Below the pieces are notes generated by a model. It searched no databases, was not told where the DNA came from, and worked only from the letters and a program-made list of their open reading frames with translations. The position numbers were made by a program, and so were the translations under genes. From Glossina fuscipes (lineage: Eukaryota; Arthropoda; Insecta; Diptera; Glossinidae), in assembly GCF_014805625.2 (NCBI RefSeq), contig NW_023998414.1:24566325-24630324 (forward strand): a stretch of DNA of 64,000 bases, given 5' to 3'. Shown piece by piece: positions 1-14,960 of the stretch. Position 1 is the first letter of the stretch. Every line of letters starts with the position of its first letter.

Positions 1-1299
1 TGATCGTTACAATCTATACATCTCTTCTTATTCTTACTTATTTCTAGCTTTAATAGTAAAAATTTTTACAATTTCTGGCAAATAAGGTAAACAAAGAAAA
101 TGTCTTAAGACGACGGTAGTAATCTGGGATAACTGTACGAAAAAATTGTCAATTGGCGTAAATTGTTCGAAATCTCTTTTCGTTGAGAGCAATGAGTGGG
201 GTAAGCAATAATTTCAATTTTGATCGATGAATAGATAGATATCCAAAAGACGCTTGCTTCAAAGCTTCATTTCTCTCTGCTATTTAGATAACGTTTTTGC
301 TCATAAACTCTTTTTTTTTTTTTTAATTTTTTATTTTTTCTCTTTTGTTTTCTTATTTTATTATTATTTCCTTATTATTTACTACATATATATATTTATT
401 TTTTTATTATTTTTTTCCTTTTTTGTTTTTATTATTTTTTTTTTATTTTTTTTTTTAATTTTTTTATTATTTACTGTATTTATTTTTTATTATATTTGTT
501 ACTTTATTAATTTATTTACATTTACTTCATATTCATTATGATTTCACTCATTTTTGCTTTTATTTTTTCATCAAAGCCATAAAACTAGCACCGTAATGAA
601 ACAGACATTCATACACACACCATGTTTGTGCATGTACGTACGTATGAAGAACAACAGGAACACATACACTTCAAATTGCCATACTCGCTTCTCTCGTACA
701 AATAAAGCTACAAAATCTTACTCGCAAACTTATGTAAACATATACGAACATAAATACAAAACACGCACATACACACGCTCATGCAGTAATGCAATACACT
801 CTTATATACTTTTGGACACGCGTGTGCGTTTATATTTTTATAATAATAAAATACGTATTTGACATAACATGACGAGAAACGGAAGAGCAGTGGATATTAA
901 AACGAAGAAATAATAAAAGAAGCAGTAAAAGGAAGAAACATAAGAGGAAAAGGAAACCTCTCTCGTCACAGAAGACTGAATGCATTATTTAAATATTCAA
1001 AGATTAACAATAACATGCAAAAAATATTTAAAGGAATTTTTGAAACGAGTTTTGAAAATAAATATCTTAATTAAAATCAATAAAAATTTTTTACTTTGTA
1101 AAAAAAATTTAAAAAAAAAATTAATCAAATCCTTTATCTCAATATATTTTCCAATAAATTACATAAATATCATAAAAGAATTAAAGCAAATATTTAAAAC
1201 CGGATTAACCAGATAATCGAAAAGCCTCTACCCGATTATAATGGAAGAAGTCATGTTCTTCTTATGAGTGCTAATTTTTTTTATACCCACCACCGCAGG
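1..1299. other. Gene-free AT-rich region
   Basis: Dominated by poly-T and ATTT-type sequence at 310-530, followed by CA/TA-rich sequence to about 850. Frames here are low-complexity and carry no recognisable protein. Confidence 0.5.
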
Positions 1300-1364
1300 A
1301 TGATCATAGATCAGTTTGTCAATGGGCGTTTGTAACGCCCAGAAGAAAGGATGAGCGGCCTCAC

Positions 1365-1395
<31 letters not shown>

Positions 1396-2110
1396 TCTAG
1401 ATGAGCATCAAATTCTGCATCGATTTAAGCATACCCATCTGTCCGTTTGTCCATCTTTTTAATGTCTGTTGTCCTGACCACAAAAATTAACCTAACGACT
1501 TCACACTTGGCAGAAACGTTCGAAGTTCCTGCATGCAGGTTCCTATAGAAAATGGGGCAAATCCATTAAAGGACAAGTCCACAATGGCACGTAAACTCAG
1601 AATATCTCTGTTTTTTGAAAAGGAATACAAAATTAATTTTTTCCTCTTCACTTATAATAAATAAATGCCCAAAAATTTGAACGCATATTCTATGGACGAT
1701 GCTGTAACATTTATGCACAAAAATGGAAAAAATTTACCACGCCTACCCAACATTATAGTGTATCAAAATTTAATTGTTTTTTTTTTTCGATACCTTTATA
1801 ACACGCAAAAAATAAGTTTCGAAAACCCCATAAAATATACAAATTCTTGGCCAATTTCAAATCTTGAATGCATCTAAACTCATCTGCCTGTTTATCTGTC
1901 TGTTTACGCAACTTTCTAGTATTTGTGGTAAACATTCTCTCGTTAGCAGAAATGAAGATTTCGCCTAAAAAAAATATGCAAAAGTGTTTGGAATTGACGT
2001 AGACTTTTTAAAGGACACGTCTACAACGCCCACATGCCTCTACGGCAAAAAAGTTTCATTTGAAAAATAGAAAAAATCAACGACGTCCACTCCATATTAT
2101 AGAACATGAG
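1300..2110 (+). repeat. Dispersed repeat family B, copy
   Basis: Contains the family hallmarks: TATACCCACCACC, CATCTGTCCGTTTGTCCATC, CATTTATGCACAAAAATGG and CACGCCTACCCAACATTATAG, followed by a second partial unit from about 1855. Open frames here (for example 1665-1877) are inside the repeat and are not genes. Confidence 0.55.
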
Positions 2111-2828
2111 AGTTTTGTTCTCTTACTTCTTTTTTGTCTTTTGCTCAACAATCCTCTTGATGTGGGGATCATATGAAAGCATTTCGGGAACCGAATACGA
2201 CAAGTTAAACGCTATAAGTCTACATTAAGTGTGACGGGTGTCATGATATTATGTTCTCTTATCCTTGTCTTAACAATCCTCCCAATATGCAGTGAATGAA
2301 GTGAAAGAATTCGGAATATCGAACGCGACCTGTAATAGATTAAAAGAATAAAGTAATTGTTGGAAAATAGGTTTTTGACTCAGTGACTTCTATGTGTTCA
2401 GCATCGTTATTCAAAAATAAACAGATTAACTTATATGTAACTTTCATTTTCAATAGAATGTAATGCAAGTAAGGACACATGTGTTTAATTATATAATAGG
2501 AAGCCATCTGTCGATCCGTCATATTGATTTTGTCACTCTTTATGAGTTTTATTATTCTGTAGTATAATCACGAATTTGGTAAATTGGAAAAAATTTACTA
2601 GATTTTACCCATCTGCTAAACAGATCGAATAAATAGAATAAAAAATTTTTACAAAAAGAAAATTATCTCGATTCGTTCCAATTTGAATATTCAAAGTGTT
2701 TCCCAAACCTTACTGTGGAACTTTATAAAAGAATTGGAGGCAAAATATCTTCTTCGTTATGCTTTCTTATCCGGCTAAAGACGATTTTTCTTCTTCGACA
2801 ACTTTTTATCAATTTAAATGCACTTTTT

Positions 2829-3300
2829 CTCCGTATTACATACGAGGAGTGTTCAAAAAAAAAAAAAAAAAAAAAGGGGGGTTTTTTTATTTTTCTTGAA
2901 AAATAATTATTTATCCATCAACATCTAGTTTGTCCCCTTTAGGTATAGTACAAGTGTAACAGCGCTTTTTCCAATCTTCAAACCATTTCTGATATGGGCT
3001 TTTTGGTATGGCGTTGAGCTGCGATCTTCATCTCCTTAATTATGGCAAAACTCTGTCCTTTCGTGGGATTGTCGACTTTTGGGGACATGAACAGTTGCAG
3101 GGGGCTAAGTCCGGTTAAGACCTTGGTATGATGAAGCGATTATTTTTACAAAAAAAAAAAAAAAATGTGGGAACAAACTTATGTTACGCCCAAAGCATGC
3201 GAAAAACTTGCATGGCATGAGCGGACATCATCAGCCACTTCTTTAATAGTGATTCGACGACACTCCATAACAAATTTTCTTCATTGCTTCAACGGTTCTC
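2829..3300 (-). mobile_element. Decayed mariner-like fragment
   Basis: The segment opens with ATACGAGGAGTGTTCAAAA, which resembles mariner terminal repeats, followed by an A-run. On the minus strand near 2920-2995 a short frame reads QKWFEDWKKRCYTCTIPKG, close in style to the C-terminal end of mariner transposases. The rest is riddled with stops. A second terminal repeat was not found, so the element limits are approximate. Confidence 0.45.
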
Positions 3301-5082
3301 ATCGATTGTGTCTATATAGACAACGAATTTGAACGCATACACATACACATACACACACACGCATACACACACTCACACACAACCGTAAATATTTTCGACT
3401 GAGCAATCATAGGTGAAATGTGTAAGTAATAATTATTTGATGCCTCTGCGTCAATTATCGCGGTTTCAAAAGGTGTAAAATATGTTTACAGATTAATTGC
3501 ATATGCGAAATGTGACGAATTTCATTTTAATTTGTTTCATTTTAAATTTGTTCTTTTTTTTTTTTTTTTTTTTTGACTCAACCATTATGAATCTTATTAT
3601 TGCTATAATTTTATTTATGATAATATCTCACAGTACAAATCCTACAAGTACACCCATCCGCACTCTTCGTTACAATTAGGAGAAGTTACGTATGCAACAT
3701 CAACATGTATTTAAATAAGAAAATTTAACCTTCGCTCTCGTCTTCAGCTATTTAGCAAAAACAGTCATTAAGCCACGTGGCTTTTTTCTTTTGATTTTTC
3801 TCCTAGTTTCCTTAACAACTCAGTTTAAGTCTAAAATTGACATTAAAACAACTCTATTCTGGTATTATTATAAAATTTGTGCTTGGCTTTGCTCGCATAT
3901 TCCTGTGCAGTCTCATCAAACAGTGACCATCGTGTTCTTATCAAAGCAATTCGGTTTTTGTGATCGATGCGAATGATGTGCAACGATTTGCCCATCATAC
4001 TTTCGATCTAGAATTTGCAAAGCCGATCTATTTTACCATTCCAGTCACGATACAATGCAACAACGACTTCATTTCGTTTCTTTCTTTGTTTTAACGCATA
4101 TGGTTTCCATCTGCGAACATTACCGAACCCTCACAGACGAAAGCCTAATGATTTTACGAGCTGTTGTTGTGCCTCCCCAGCAATGCTTGCAATTATACAT
4201 CTTCTTACTTTTTCGACGGTTTTGCGTATGCCTTTCCCGATAGCATCAAAATCCGCCCGCACAATCACAGTTGGCAAGTATCTTATCTTATGTTTACCAT
4301 ATCCTTACTCCGAACCGATCCATAAGATTTAGGACTAGTTTTGTTCCCGTGAAAACGAATCACTTTTTCAATGTTTATTATTATTATGTGCGCTTAACAC
4401 TTGTTAGTGAGGCTACTAATTGCCACAGATATGATATCTTTACAGTATATACTGCGTTGGTACGGCCTGTGCTTCGCAAATCCTCATTACATACTTACAC
4501 GTCTAAGCACATAAACCTATCATCAATTGATCGAAGAGAAATACACAAAATAACCGGAGGCGAATACAATCCACATTAAATGCAAACATGAGTCAATATG
4601 CTTATACAAAGTGTTGCAAGAATGTGGAATTGCTTGCATTGTATTCTTAAGTTTTATCTTAATTTTCATAAGTGTAATTAACGCGAAATAAATCCGAAAG
4701 CATTAGAAACATTCAAAATTCAATTCAATTCAATTTATCTATTACCTGAGTTTGCCTTATGATAGGAAAACAAGCAAACTGCGAATATATATATATATGA
4801 TTAAATCATATAGAAAATTCAAATTGACAATGATGATGACGTTTTCCTTGTCACAAATAAAGCAGATTAATAAAGAAAACCTAAACATATTGCATTTCAA
4901 ACACAATTTTGTTTGTTTTTTTGCTATTTGTTTTAATTAAAATCATCCATTTCTTAAGGCATGGTTTAAGAGACTATATAGAAAATTTGATGATATTACC
5001 AGCGATTTGTAACAAGGGAATGTAATAGACGGGAAAACTAGAGAAACCTAGGAAAACCTATTTGATGAATATGTTGCCGATG

Positions 5083-5118
<36 letters not shown>

Positions 5119-5134
5119 TTTAATTTATTTCCTG

Positions 5135-5173
<39 letters not shown>

Positions 5174-6511
5174 TCAGTTAAGTCTGCTTGATAACAAAAG
5201 CCGTTGGAGCGGAATATGCAATGAACGATAGCTGGTAATGGGGTTTAGATTTGATTTCGAAAGTTTATCAAAACGCAAAAGGTAAAGAGAACTATAATTT
5301 TCTGGGATAGAATTAGAGAAGACAAATTCCTGGGAAGAAAAAGATGCTTGTAAGAAACTTTGCGTTTCTCGTTACCTATTGAACTCATCATAAACAACAA
5401 CGAATCGTAGCACCAAAAACAAGTACTTGAGATGAGATCAACTGTGCGTTGATGTTTAAAACAACAAATTATTGTTGTAAAATTTAAATAAAAAAAATGT
5501 TTTGAAATATAAGTTAGAGGTATTTTACACCCGGCTAAAATGGCCCCAAATTAACCATCTCACGAATATGAATTTCTCACTAGTTTTTACTTTAATGAAT
5601 ATTATTAAATTAAATAGGAGCAAAAAAATACTTCAAGAGTAAGCATGAATTTATAGGCTATTCGACCATATGTTCAACAGTATTGAAAACTCTTGAAGCC
5701 GCGACCGTTGAGTTGTTTGTTGGAATCGAAAGATAGCCTTTTTGGCTATTCACGCGAATTATGTTTTAAATTATATGAACTCTGAAATGTAGGCAAAGAA
5801 ATTTTTTATTGCTGTCATCTTAAAATAGGCAACGAATTATTTGCCCCTTTTTCCATACGCTATCCATTAAATGTTGCCGTTTTTATCGGCCTGTCGAATG
5901 CTAAAGTGTTTTTCTTTGTATTTGATTATCCATTAAATAAATTCTTCGAGTACGGATGTATGAACGAGCGTGACTAAACGCGAAAAACAATATTTGTTTC
6001 ATAAATTAATAATAAATAATGTTTTTTTTTTTTTTTGTTTTCTTTTTATATATATACAGAATGCCAATTGTATTACATAACGCGGACTTTGACAAAAAAT
6101 CAATCCCATAACAACTGCAGTACAATATAATGAAATAAATCCTTGTTATCCTTGTTGGTTATTGAATATATAAAAAAAAAAAATTTGATTGCGATATTAA
6201 AGATAAAATTATAAAAAAAACGTTATTTATCTCGATTAAATTGCGGGAAAATCGTGAATTGATTGAGAATTTCAAAGCAATTATTTGCTGTGTTTAATGA
6301 ATTTACAGTATGCCATAGATAAAAAGTGAATTATATTCTGATGCGCTACAACAAGCTTAACTATAAAAACTAACCTATACAGCGATAACAATTATGAAAA
6401 AACAAACCGAGAACAAATATTAACAATCGCGTTAGAAAAATTTGAACGGTTCCTTACTATATTTGTAATTCGTATTAATTTTTTTCATTTCTCGTTTTAT
6501 TTCATTTACAG
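3301..6511. other. Gene-free region with simple repeats
   Basis: Contains an ACACAT/CACA microsatellite (about 3338-3382), poly-T (3552-3574) and two long A-runs (5087-5114, 5141-5166). Around 3960-4340 a less AT-rich stretch could be old transposon sequence but gave no family match. Nothing else recognised. Confidence 0.4.
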
Positions 6512-6570
6512 TTCGCCGGGATCTACATCGAAATTAATATTTATCATAAACAAATTTATTAAAACACCAG
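6512..6570 (+). other. Isolated candidate exon (59 nt)
   Basis: A pyrimidine-rich tract ending ttacag precedes, and CAG|gtaagtg follows. One frame is open throughout (SPGSTSKLIFIINKFIKTP). The splice sites are better than usual for background, but there is no partner exon with a recognised product. It could be an upstream or leader exon of slpr, an exon of another gene, or chance. Confidence 0.25.
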
Positions 6571-9500
6571 GTAAGTGTGTGGTGTTTGCCTTACTCAAAA
6601 TGGGTTCAAGACATGCAATCATCATTCAAAGGAGATAGCACTACCATATTGGTGGCAAACTGCGCTTTCAAATTGTTTGGGTACCACAGCAAGCTTGCAG
6701 GAGCAATATACTCGACCCCGAGCGAAAAGCGCCCGGCAGCGATAAAAAGTTTTAATCGCAAAGTGCATGTACCAAGTGCATAAAGAAATCTTCCTTCATT
6801 TTTCTTAGAGATTATGTTACATCTGTTTGTAGGCTTTGCGTAACGAAACATTCAACATAAATTTTAAGCGCGTCGAGTAAGTCATCTTTCCAAAAAGAAC
6901 AAACACCCTCCATTGGGCAACAAATTGTTCTTAAATCGTGACAAACAATGAAATATTGATGCGATGTCGAAACCGCACAAATGTCTAATAGTCAGGCGAA
7001 AAAGCTGACCATCGTCTCTGCTATATTTAGGATAATTAGATGATTGTAGTGCATTATGAGGCCCTCCAACTTCAACGAGCTACCAAGAACTACCGACGAC
7101 ATTGAACTAATTAGTTGATCTTCCTCTCTCCTCTCTACCTATTACCATTCTCATTTAACACCGTGTCTACGTGCGTAGGTAACATCATTTTAACAATTGG
7201 TCCAATCTAGAAAGCTTAATGCTTCTCTGATATTTCGATGCCTATGAAGATCTTTTCAGATTAATGAAAGGATGAAAATAGAGCGATGATCAAATCTGAA
7301 GAACGCGATGGGTGGAATGGGAAACCAAGTCGAACTTCATGTGACTAATGCGACCTTTTAGCTTTTAGGTTTTAGCTTTTGACATTTTTAACAGCGTCTG
7401 CTTAGTCTTCCAACTTCATCTATTTCTGCGGCCTAACGTAATCATATCGTTTGGGCGTCCATTGCATTCAACAACATCGACATCTGTACGATAAAAAAGT
7501 TTTATCGCATTTTTAATAACACTTTTTCCCCTTCTCAAAGCAATGTTTATTTAACACTACACGAAATTTTAATTGTTTTGTAAGCCGGGAAGAGCCGTGC
7601 CTTAAAGCTTGCTTAAAGCACTTTTCAAAAATAACACGAATGACGGTATATCGTGTAGCTGCTTAAACCTTTAATTTTGGCTCTGCCTTGCGAAGAGAGT
7701 GAATTAAAATTCAAAATTTTCAATTTTTATGAAGCCTTGCCTTTGTAACGTTAAATAAAAACTAAATTGAATATTAAGCGAAAACTTTTCGAGAAACTTA
7801 TCTTAGCAGAAAGTTTTTTACACGTATGCTCATTAAACGAACATATCAAAAGGAAGCACGTTATTCGCTGCACACGAATACACATAAATTTAATGTAAAT
7901 GAAGTGTAAGCTCTTAACCGCAGGACACCCCTCTTTGCATTAAAAATCAAACCACCGCAGCATTCTACTACACAATCTCTATATATTCTCGATGGAATTC
8001 TATAATCACATAAAGTGTATCTGTGAGTAGACGCATCACCCTCCTCCTGATATAGTCATCTAAACATAAGTAATTACAAGTATGTTGTACGTATAGCAAT
8101 TGTTTTAAGCTAATGGCTTGGGTAATGTTGCGACTACTGGTAGATGAAAAAATATGCTATCCGGAGAATATTTATGCTGATATAATGGAGTCAAGTGGTG
8201 CAGAAAAAGTTTATTAGCATTCGTCAAAGCCACAAGTAACAGACACTTGCTAAAATATATCACACGGTTTTAAGTATTAAACAAGCTTACCCGACCCGCT
8301 TAAACGTTCATATATTTCAACTTGAATCACAAAAAAAAAAAAAAAAAAACACACAACATGCATGACGCGGGTATGCTAATTCCATCGTTTCGTTTATCAC
8401 ATTCAAAAAGTTATCAATGCGCAAGGATTCAATAAATGTGTACATGTGAAATATGTATAATGCCGTGAATTTAGAACAAACCAATGCATTTATATCCTTA
8501 GGTACAAATCCTGCCTGTGAAGGGCAGTTAAAGACGAAGGAACATTTATTCCGTGACGCGGAATCCTACAAAATGATTCGCAATAAAACGGAAAGAGCGG
8601 AACCCAAGTAATGAATCTTATCTTTGCTGGGCACTTAACAAGTACAGGTTTATTTATTTATTTCCTGAGAGATGATAGAATCTCATTTCGCTTCAAACAT
8701 ACAAAAATACGAATTTAAGTCCATCTGCGTTACACATATTATCGAGATTAATATGTAAGATTTTTCGACCGATTTAATCATTCTGGTCGTTGAATGAACG
8801 ATCTTAGCAAAACTTAAGCTAACTAATTTAAATCAGGCACAAGAACCAGGGACCAGCCTATGATAGATGTCTTTTAAAAATTTCCTACAAATATTGACCA
8901 TTTAAGATTCAAAAATTATTCTAATCAATGACTGATCAAAATTCACGTTAGAATTTTTTATCGAAATGAACTGTAGCCTCATAGCAAAATTTCTACTCAA
9001 AGTCTCGATTAAAAAAGATCTTCGCCTGAATGAATAAACAATTTTCTACATTAGTAACAATTTGAAGAAAATGATCATCAATCATAAAAATTTTTTAAAC
9101 AGTCACTTAAACTGTGCAAATAACGACGGAAGGTGGAGCAACCTTCCTGTCACGATCCGCTTTCAGTTAATCAAATAATTGACTTAATTAAAAATGTCTG
9201 CATCTTGGCCATAATTGAATCAAGTATGTCGACTATGTCATCAAGACTATGTTATGTCAAACAAGTTTCTTGCGTGATTCGACAAGAGTTCCTGCGCTTT
9301 ATTTGAAATGCCTTCAAATGCCTTCGATATTAAAAAAAACACCGTATTCCCAAAGCTACTTAGAAAATTTTCTTTCTTAATTATGCTGATGATGATAGAT
9401 AATGAAGCTTTTACCTATTTGGTCCTTAAAAAGCTATTAAATATGTTGCGTTCACGCTACGGACAACATGTGTCTGTTAATTTTCTTTGCACTTTTTCTT

Positions 9501-12500
9501 GTTTTTTCTCTAAAATAACATTTTTGCAAAATATCTATAAAATTGAGAGTAACGGTTAACATTACGGCCTAGTCAAGGTGACATTCAATGAAAGAAGGAT
9601 TTAGCAAAGCATTCCAAAATAACTGTTAGGCCAAAAATTGGTATTAAGCATGTTTACTATAAAATTCTCTTTAACTGCGTGTTTACATGTCCAGTTAGTC
9701 GGATTACTGAAATTCACAAATAATTGCATAATTTTAGGCATATCATGTAAAATCATATAACGATGGAATGGATGTCTTCCGCGCTCATTCGGAAGCAAAA
9801 ACGTACGACAAACAAGCAAAGATTTGCAGCATTTGTTTTTTTTTTTTTTTTCGTTAATTTAATTGATACACGAATAATTGCAAACAAATTAATATGAAAA
9901 ATAACTTCATATTACCCTAAAAAGGTAAAAAAAAAAAAACAGAAAACAGCATACTCTCTCCTTTAGCGAATGTCAATGTTCCTCATCTCAAATACTACGA
10001 ATACGATAAATTCTTTTCTTTTTTTTTTTTTTTTGTACAAATCGCTTGTCTCCACATGTGTAATAGCTTAAATAACATAAAGTACATTTGGATAGCGGTT
10101 TTTTAGTAGAGCAGCAGTGAGTAAAGGAGAAAAGAAAAAGAGAAAACTTTACTTCTCTTTCTCTCTCTCTCACTCTCTCTTTTGCACTTAACCTTAAGAA
10201 AATTTCGAATAAAACGCTAACAAAAGTCTTTAATAAAAAATTAAAAGAGTTATATATATATATATATATGTAATGTTATGAACGAAAGAAACAAACAGTC
10301 AACCAACTAACTAACTAACGGTATTTCTAATAGACACGGCACACATGATTTGGGACATAAAGGACACATAAATACATACATACATACATACATACATACA
10401 TACATACATACATACATACATAAAGCATTAAGTGCTGATTGTTGAAGAAGTCAAAACGTAAGAAAATTAGTGTCAAGGCAACGGATTCGGTTAACAAACA
10501 CACAAAACTAAATTTTGTAAGCAACACTCAAAGTATACACATACGCACATGTACAATGTGCATTTGTATGGGTATTTACAGCAGCTGCAGCAGCAGCAGT
10601 TATATGAACGAGCATAGGTTTAGAGGGCGTTTATATTTCGAGTTTTGGTTAAGTAATCGAATGAAAAACTTTTTAAAAATTTTTTAAATTATTTAATTTT
10701 TTTTTTTTATTATATTTCTATCAAAATTTTACTTAGCCTACTCTCCTTTCTTTTCTATATTTTTTTTATTCTTTTTTTTTTTTATTTTTCGATATGTATA
10801 CTTTTGTTAATAATTATTTGGTTTACCACTAATTTTTACACTTATATTTAAAAAAAGAAAATAAATAAATAAACAAATATAAAATAAAATCTTATTAAAA
10901 GAATTGAGCACTTCTTTTGCTGACTTTCTTTGTTAATAAAAAACAAAAAAAAAAAAAAAAAAATATTTGAAAAATATTTGAAAAATATTTTCTACAAAAG
11001 TCTTTCATACATGCCGCTGTTTTTTTTTTTATTTTTATTATTTTATTTTTTGCTTAATTTTTTCTTTTTTTTTTTTTTCTTCTCTTTTTATAAATTAACT
11101 TTTCATCTTCTATGGGTTAAGCATATTCGGTGAAAAGTCTGCGCGTTACTGAAAAAAATTTTGGAAAAATCTTGTGCAGGAGATGCTCATAGGATACACA
11201 TAGAGGATATAGATGATGTAGGAAACATGTAGAAAAAGAAAAAAAAAAAAACGTTACACGTTTTTATGAGAGAAAATTAGAAGCGAGCTCCCTGATGTTC
11301 TCTCTGCTATCACATGCTTCGCATTGTGCGTGATAACGGTAACATAACACGTGTGGATTTTATTGACGAACATGTGTTGAATACAACGATGCCAGATTTG
11401 CTAAATACACCAAAGCCTCGTTTTAAGTATAATAATAACGCGAGCAGAAAGAAACATTGCTATAAAAAATTTCGAATCGAAATTTCAAATTCCACCGAAT
11501 TCAACCGTTATACACAGTAAACTGGTGTTTCCCATTTTTTTTTTTATCATTTTTACCTGTAAAATTCGCTGATCAAAATTTCTGCAAACGCCTCATATTC
11601 TTCATTGTATTCAATACCAAATTTAACATTTCCTTAAACATACATGTTTTCAGATCTTTAGAATAAAAGCAAAAAAGCCACCCAAACGGCTTCTGAAGAC
11701 ATCGGACGAAATACAGTTCATAATCTAATCCGAAATTAAAAAATATCCTAAAGAATAAAAAAAAAAAAAAGAACAGAATTCTACTTCTTTTGAAAACTTC
11801 TTCTCTGCTGCATTTTTAATTTTAATCTAGTCAAAAAATCGTTCCGTTGTCGTTGTTGCGACATCAGCCCTTAGTGGATGATTTTTTCATTGTCAGCACA
11901 AGCGACGCTTCGTTCATCATTTTTTCTCACAGACTACACTTCGCTAATGATGATGACGTTTAATTCGTAAATAGCGAGCCTAGTACTTGCGGTATTTACC
12001 TGAAAGTTGACCGACGGGCAATTTTCAATCTACATCCCAAGAAGATCTTGTGGATCAAGACTTCTGTAACGTAAATTTGGGGACCATTTCATAAATACAA
12101 TTCTCTTTACGATAAACGCGGCGAACACGGCGCATCAAAATGTGTAAATACCTCGGTTTGGCGTTCATGGAAATTTGAAAAGAAAAAAAATAAGTATATC
12201 GTAAACAAAAGATTTTCCCTACATTTTTCTCATGTGCTTAACGTACGTATATGTTTGATTTCCGTTAAACAGAGGTCGGAATCGATTAATGCTTTGATTT
12301 AATTGAACTCGGCAATGATTGGTCAACGTTAGCTACGTCAAAAAGATCTCCATTCACATATTATATGTCTACCGTAATATCTAATGATATTTTCACAAAG
12401 CATTAGGCAAATTATTACTACTATTAATTTGGATTTATTTGAAATAAATAATAATAATAAAAAATAATAATATATTAATAATATTAAAAAATGTGAATTT

Positions 12501-13384
12501 TAATTCAATGCCAGTGAACTTTTTCTTAATATTAATTAACGATGCAAATAAAGACACTGGTGTAAGAAATTTACGCAGATGGCTACAAACATCATTAAAA
12601 TTTAGATCCACAAAGTTCCTCTGGACTTCATTCTACTAAGTAGTTTTAACTTATTTTTGTCAGTTGGGAGACTAGAAGGTGTATGTGTACACACATGTAA
12701 TAAGAATAGAAATCGTCCTTGTCCAGCTTTTGTGTTCATACAATCGTTTCGCGGTCAATGTTGTATGTTCATGCAATCAGGATGATGTTACACACTCGTC
12801 ATGATTGCCCATCAATAGTGACGAAGGTGATTTAAGAACAAAAATCTTTAACGAAATATTCGGAAAATGTTCGCAAATTTTAATCCATTAGTTTGTCCAA
12901 AAAAAAAAATAAAAAATAAAAAAAAATAGAAACCAAAATTAGATATAGCCGTAATTCTCCCTAAAAAATAGAAAAAAATAAGTCAATGAATTCCGACCCC
13001 CACACTTTAGGTTAGACTGATGCTTATGTGAAAAATGGATTCTCATATACAATATATACGGTCAGGAAGTCTAACAACGCACCCACTATGTTTATCTAAT
13101 TTTAATGCAAATTCAACCGTGAATTTACCCAGCGTGGCACCATATTGGACAATGACAAAGTATTAACACTGTAGTGTAAAGAACGTTGACGTTAAAGAAA
13201 ACTTTTTGTAAGGAGAAAGGGTTGTGATCTAAGCTCGCCATTGTCTTTTTTTTCTTCTTTACTTTAATTTAATTTCTATCTATGTTCTATTAATTACTCA
13301 TTAAACTTCGTATCAAGATTCTGAATAGTAGGCTTTATCTATTAGGTTAAGTAGGATGTCGGCAGCGCATGGGCATTAAGAAGA
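6571..13384. other. Gene-free intergenic region
   Basis: AT-rich sequence with poly-T runs, a (CATA)n microsatellite at about 10374-10421 and short AT-rich repeats near 12430-12480. A small frame at 11314-11520 has fairly balanced composition but no family features. No gene supported. Confidence 0.4.
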
Positions 13385-13900
13385 GTGGTAGAGAGAAACT
13401 CATCATTTGATGGGCATTGTCTAAATTTAAGAAAAAGATATTACTATGTCGGACAGACAGGAACTTTAAAATTAATCACATTCAGCAAAAACAACGAGTC
13501 AATGGCCTCATTAATCAGCTGCACCATGAAAATAATGCCCAATACCATCTTATATGTCTCTCAAGTGACGGCAAGAATATAAGTACCAATCTATTTTCAT
13601 AAGGGAGAATTCGGTTGGATTCCAACACAATTTTTTTAGAGCAAACAACAAGAACTGCTTCTGCAAAGATTCAATGGAATGCACATAGCAACGACACGAC
13701 GGTAACTACGATGCAAGGCCCACTAAACTGACGTATAATCCTTTCGTCACATGTGGGTCGCCCTCGATCACCATTCGTTGAAGCCTAGCATTGATCTAGC
13801 TTTATTCACAGCGTGTTCAACATGCAAACTGAATCGAAGTTTGTGATCAAACAAGATACCTAGGCCAAGAAATGAATCCACACTAGCCAGCCTAACTGAG
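13385..13900 (-). mobile_element. Jockey-like non-LTR retrotransposon remnant
   Basis: On the minus strand, 13900 downward reads SFLGLGILFDHKLRFSLHVEHAVNKARSM in part, then KGLYVSLVGLASS and ESLQKQFLLFALKKLCWNPT, then PPYESRLxLIFLPSLERH. This order matches the segment following the catalytic core of Jockey-type reverse transcriptases. Several frameshifts and stops are present; no intact gene remains. An (AAC)n run at 13921-13936 lies on its upstream side. Confidence 0.6.
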
Positions 13901-14619
13901 TTTATAAAATATTCTATTACAACAACAACAACAACAAGAAACCAAAAATCAATTAATGCCTTCAGTTAATTATCCCTTTTTAACGGAATTAAGTAGTAAT
14001 TAAGTGCACATGGATTATTATGGATTTTGTTAACCCAACCGAATGATCGATCAATGGCGAATAGTTTACACATGCATAGAAAAGCTCGCAAAAGAAGTTG
14101 ACTAGGCAGGCTGTTCTTTCTTTAAGTTGTACGACGTTCTTATCTTGTTTTCTTCATTTTTTTTTTTTTTTTGTTTTAGAGTAGAGAGAGAGTTAAAAGG
14201 TAGGAGTGAAAGAATGGACTATTTAGAATACGAAGTGAAACATGGACTGTGCGAAACTTGAAAAAAAAAAAAGAGGATACATCCAAAGTCAAAATGACTT
14301 ATACAATCAAAGTAGCTATGTTTACTTGTATATTGAAATCCCACCTACATCCCGTAAATTGTTCTTTTCATTCACATAACGATAACTGCGGATCTGTAGA
14401 CCTGTTTGTTGCTATATTTTGCTCATTTTATTCTCTTCTCGCAATGAAGTGAAGTGAAGTTCAATTACCAAACAACCATATATATATGTATATATATTAT
14501 ATACTTAATTGGTGTTTAGATAAGCTAATAAAATGCCACCATCTGCGTTACGACTATGATGACTTAGATAACGTATGTATTTATACCTAGTATCGGAGGA
14601 TGGAGATATATTCATTTTG

Positions 14620-14960
14620 TCAAAACATATGCAACGCCTAGGAACCAGCTTTGAAAATCCTACAAAGTACATTATATACAGTCCTGACCATGTCCGTTTG
14701 TCCATCTGTCCGTTCGCCCAGTCAACTACTATCTACTAGCAAAAATTAAGGTATCACCTTTAAATTTGGCAAAAAACTTGAAAATGGCGAAAATCACGCG
14801 AAGGATGCGCCTACAAAGCACCGTAAACTGAGTCCAGTTCTGCTTTCTAGGTTGTATACTCATTACATATTGACTAAAATAAGCACAAGATGAAGATTTA
14901 CGCATATTCTACAAAAATGGAAATAATCAGCAGCGCCCGCGTAACGCAAGAATATGGAAA
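14620..14960 (+). repeat. Dispersed repeat family B, copy
   Basis: Carries CCATGTCCGTTTGTCCATC, a tract ending CGCCTACAAAGCACCGTAAAC and then CTCATTACATATTGACTAA, in the same order as the copies at 1.3 kb and 24.7 kb. Confidence 0.5.

Noticed and set aside
254..541. 95-codon hydrophobic open frame
   Set aside because: Phe/Leu/Ile-rich translation of poly-T/ATTT sequence; mimics membrane protein but is low complexity.
4015..4332. 105-codon open frame in a less AT-rich block
   Set aside because: Suspected decayed transposon on the reverse strand, but no recognisable motif on either strand; too weak to name.
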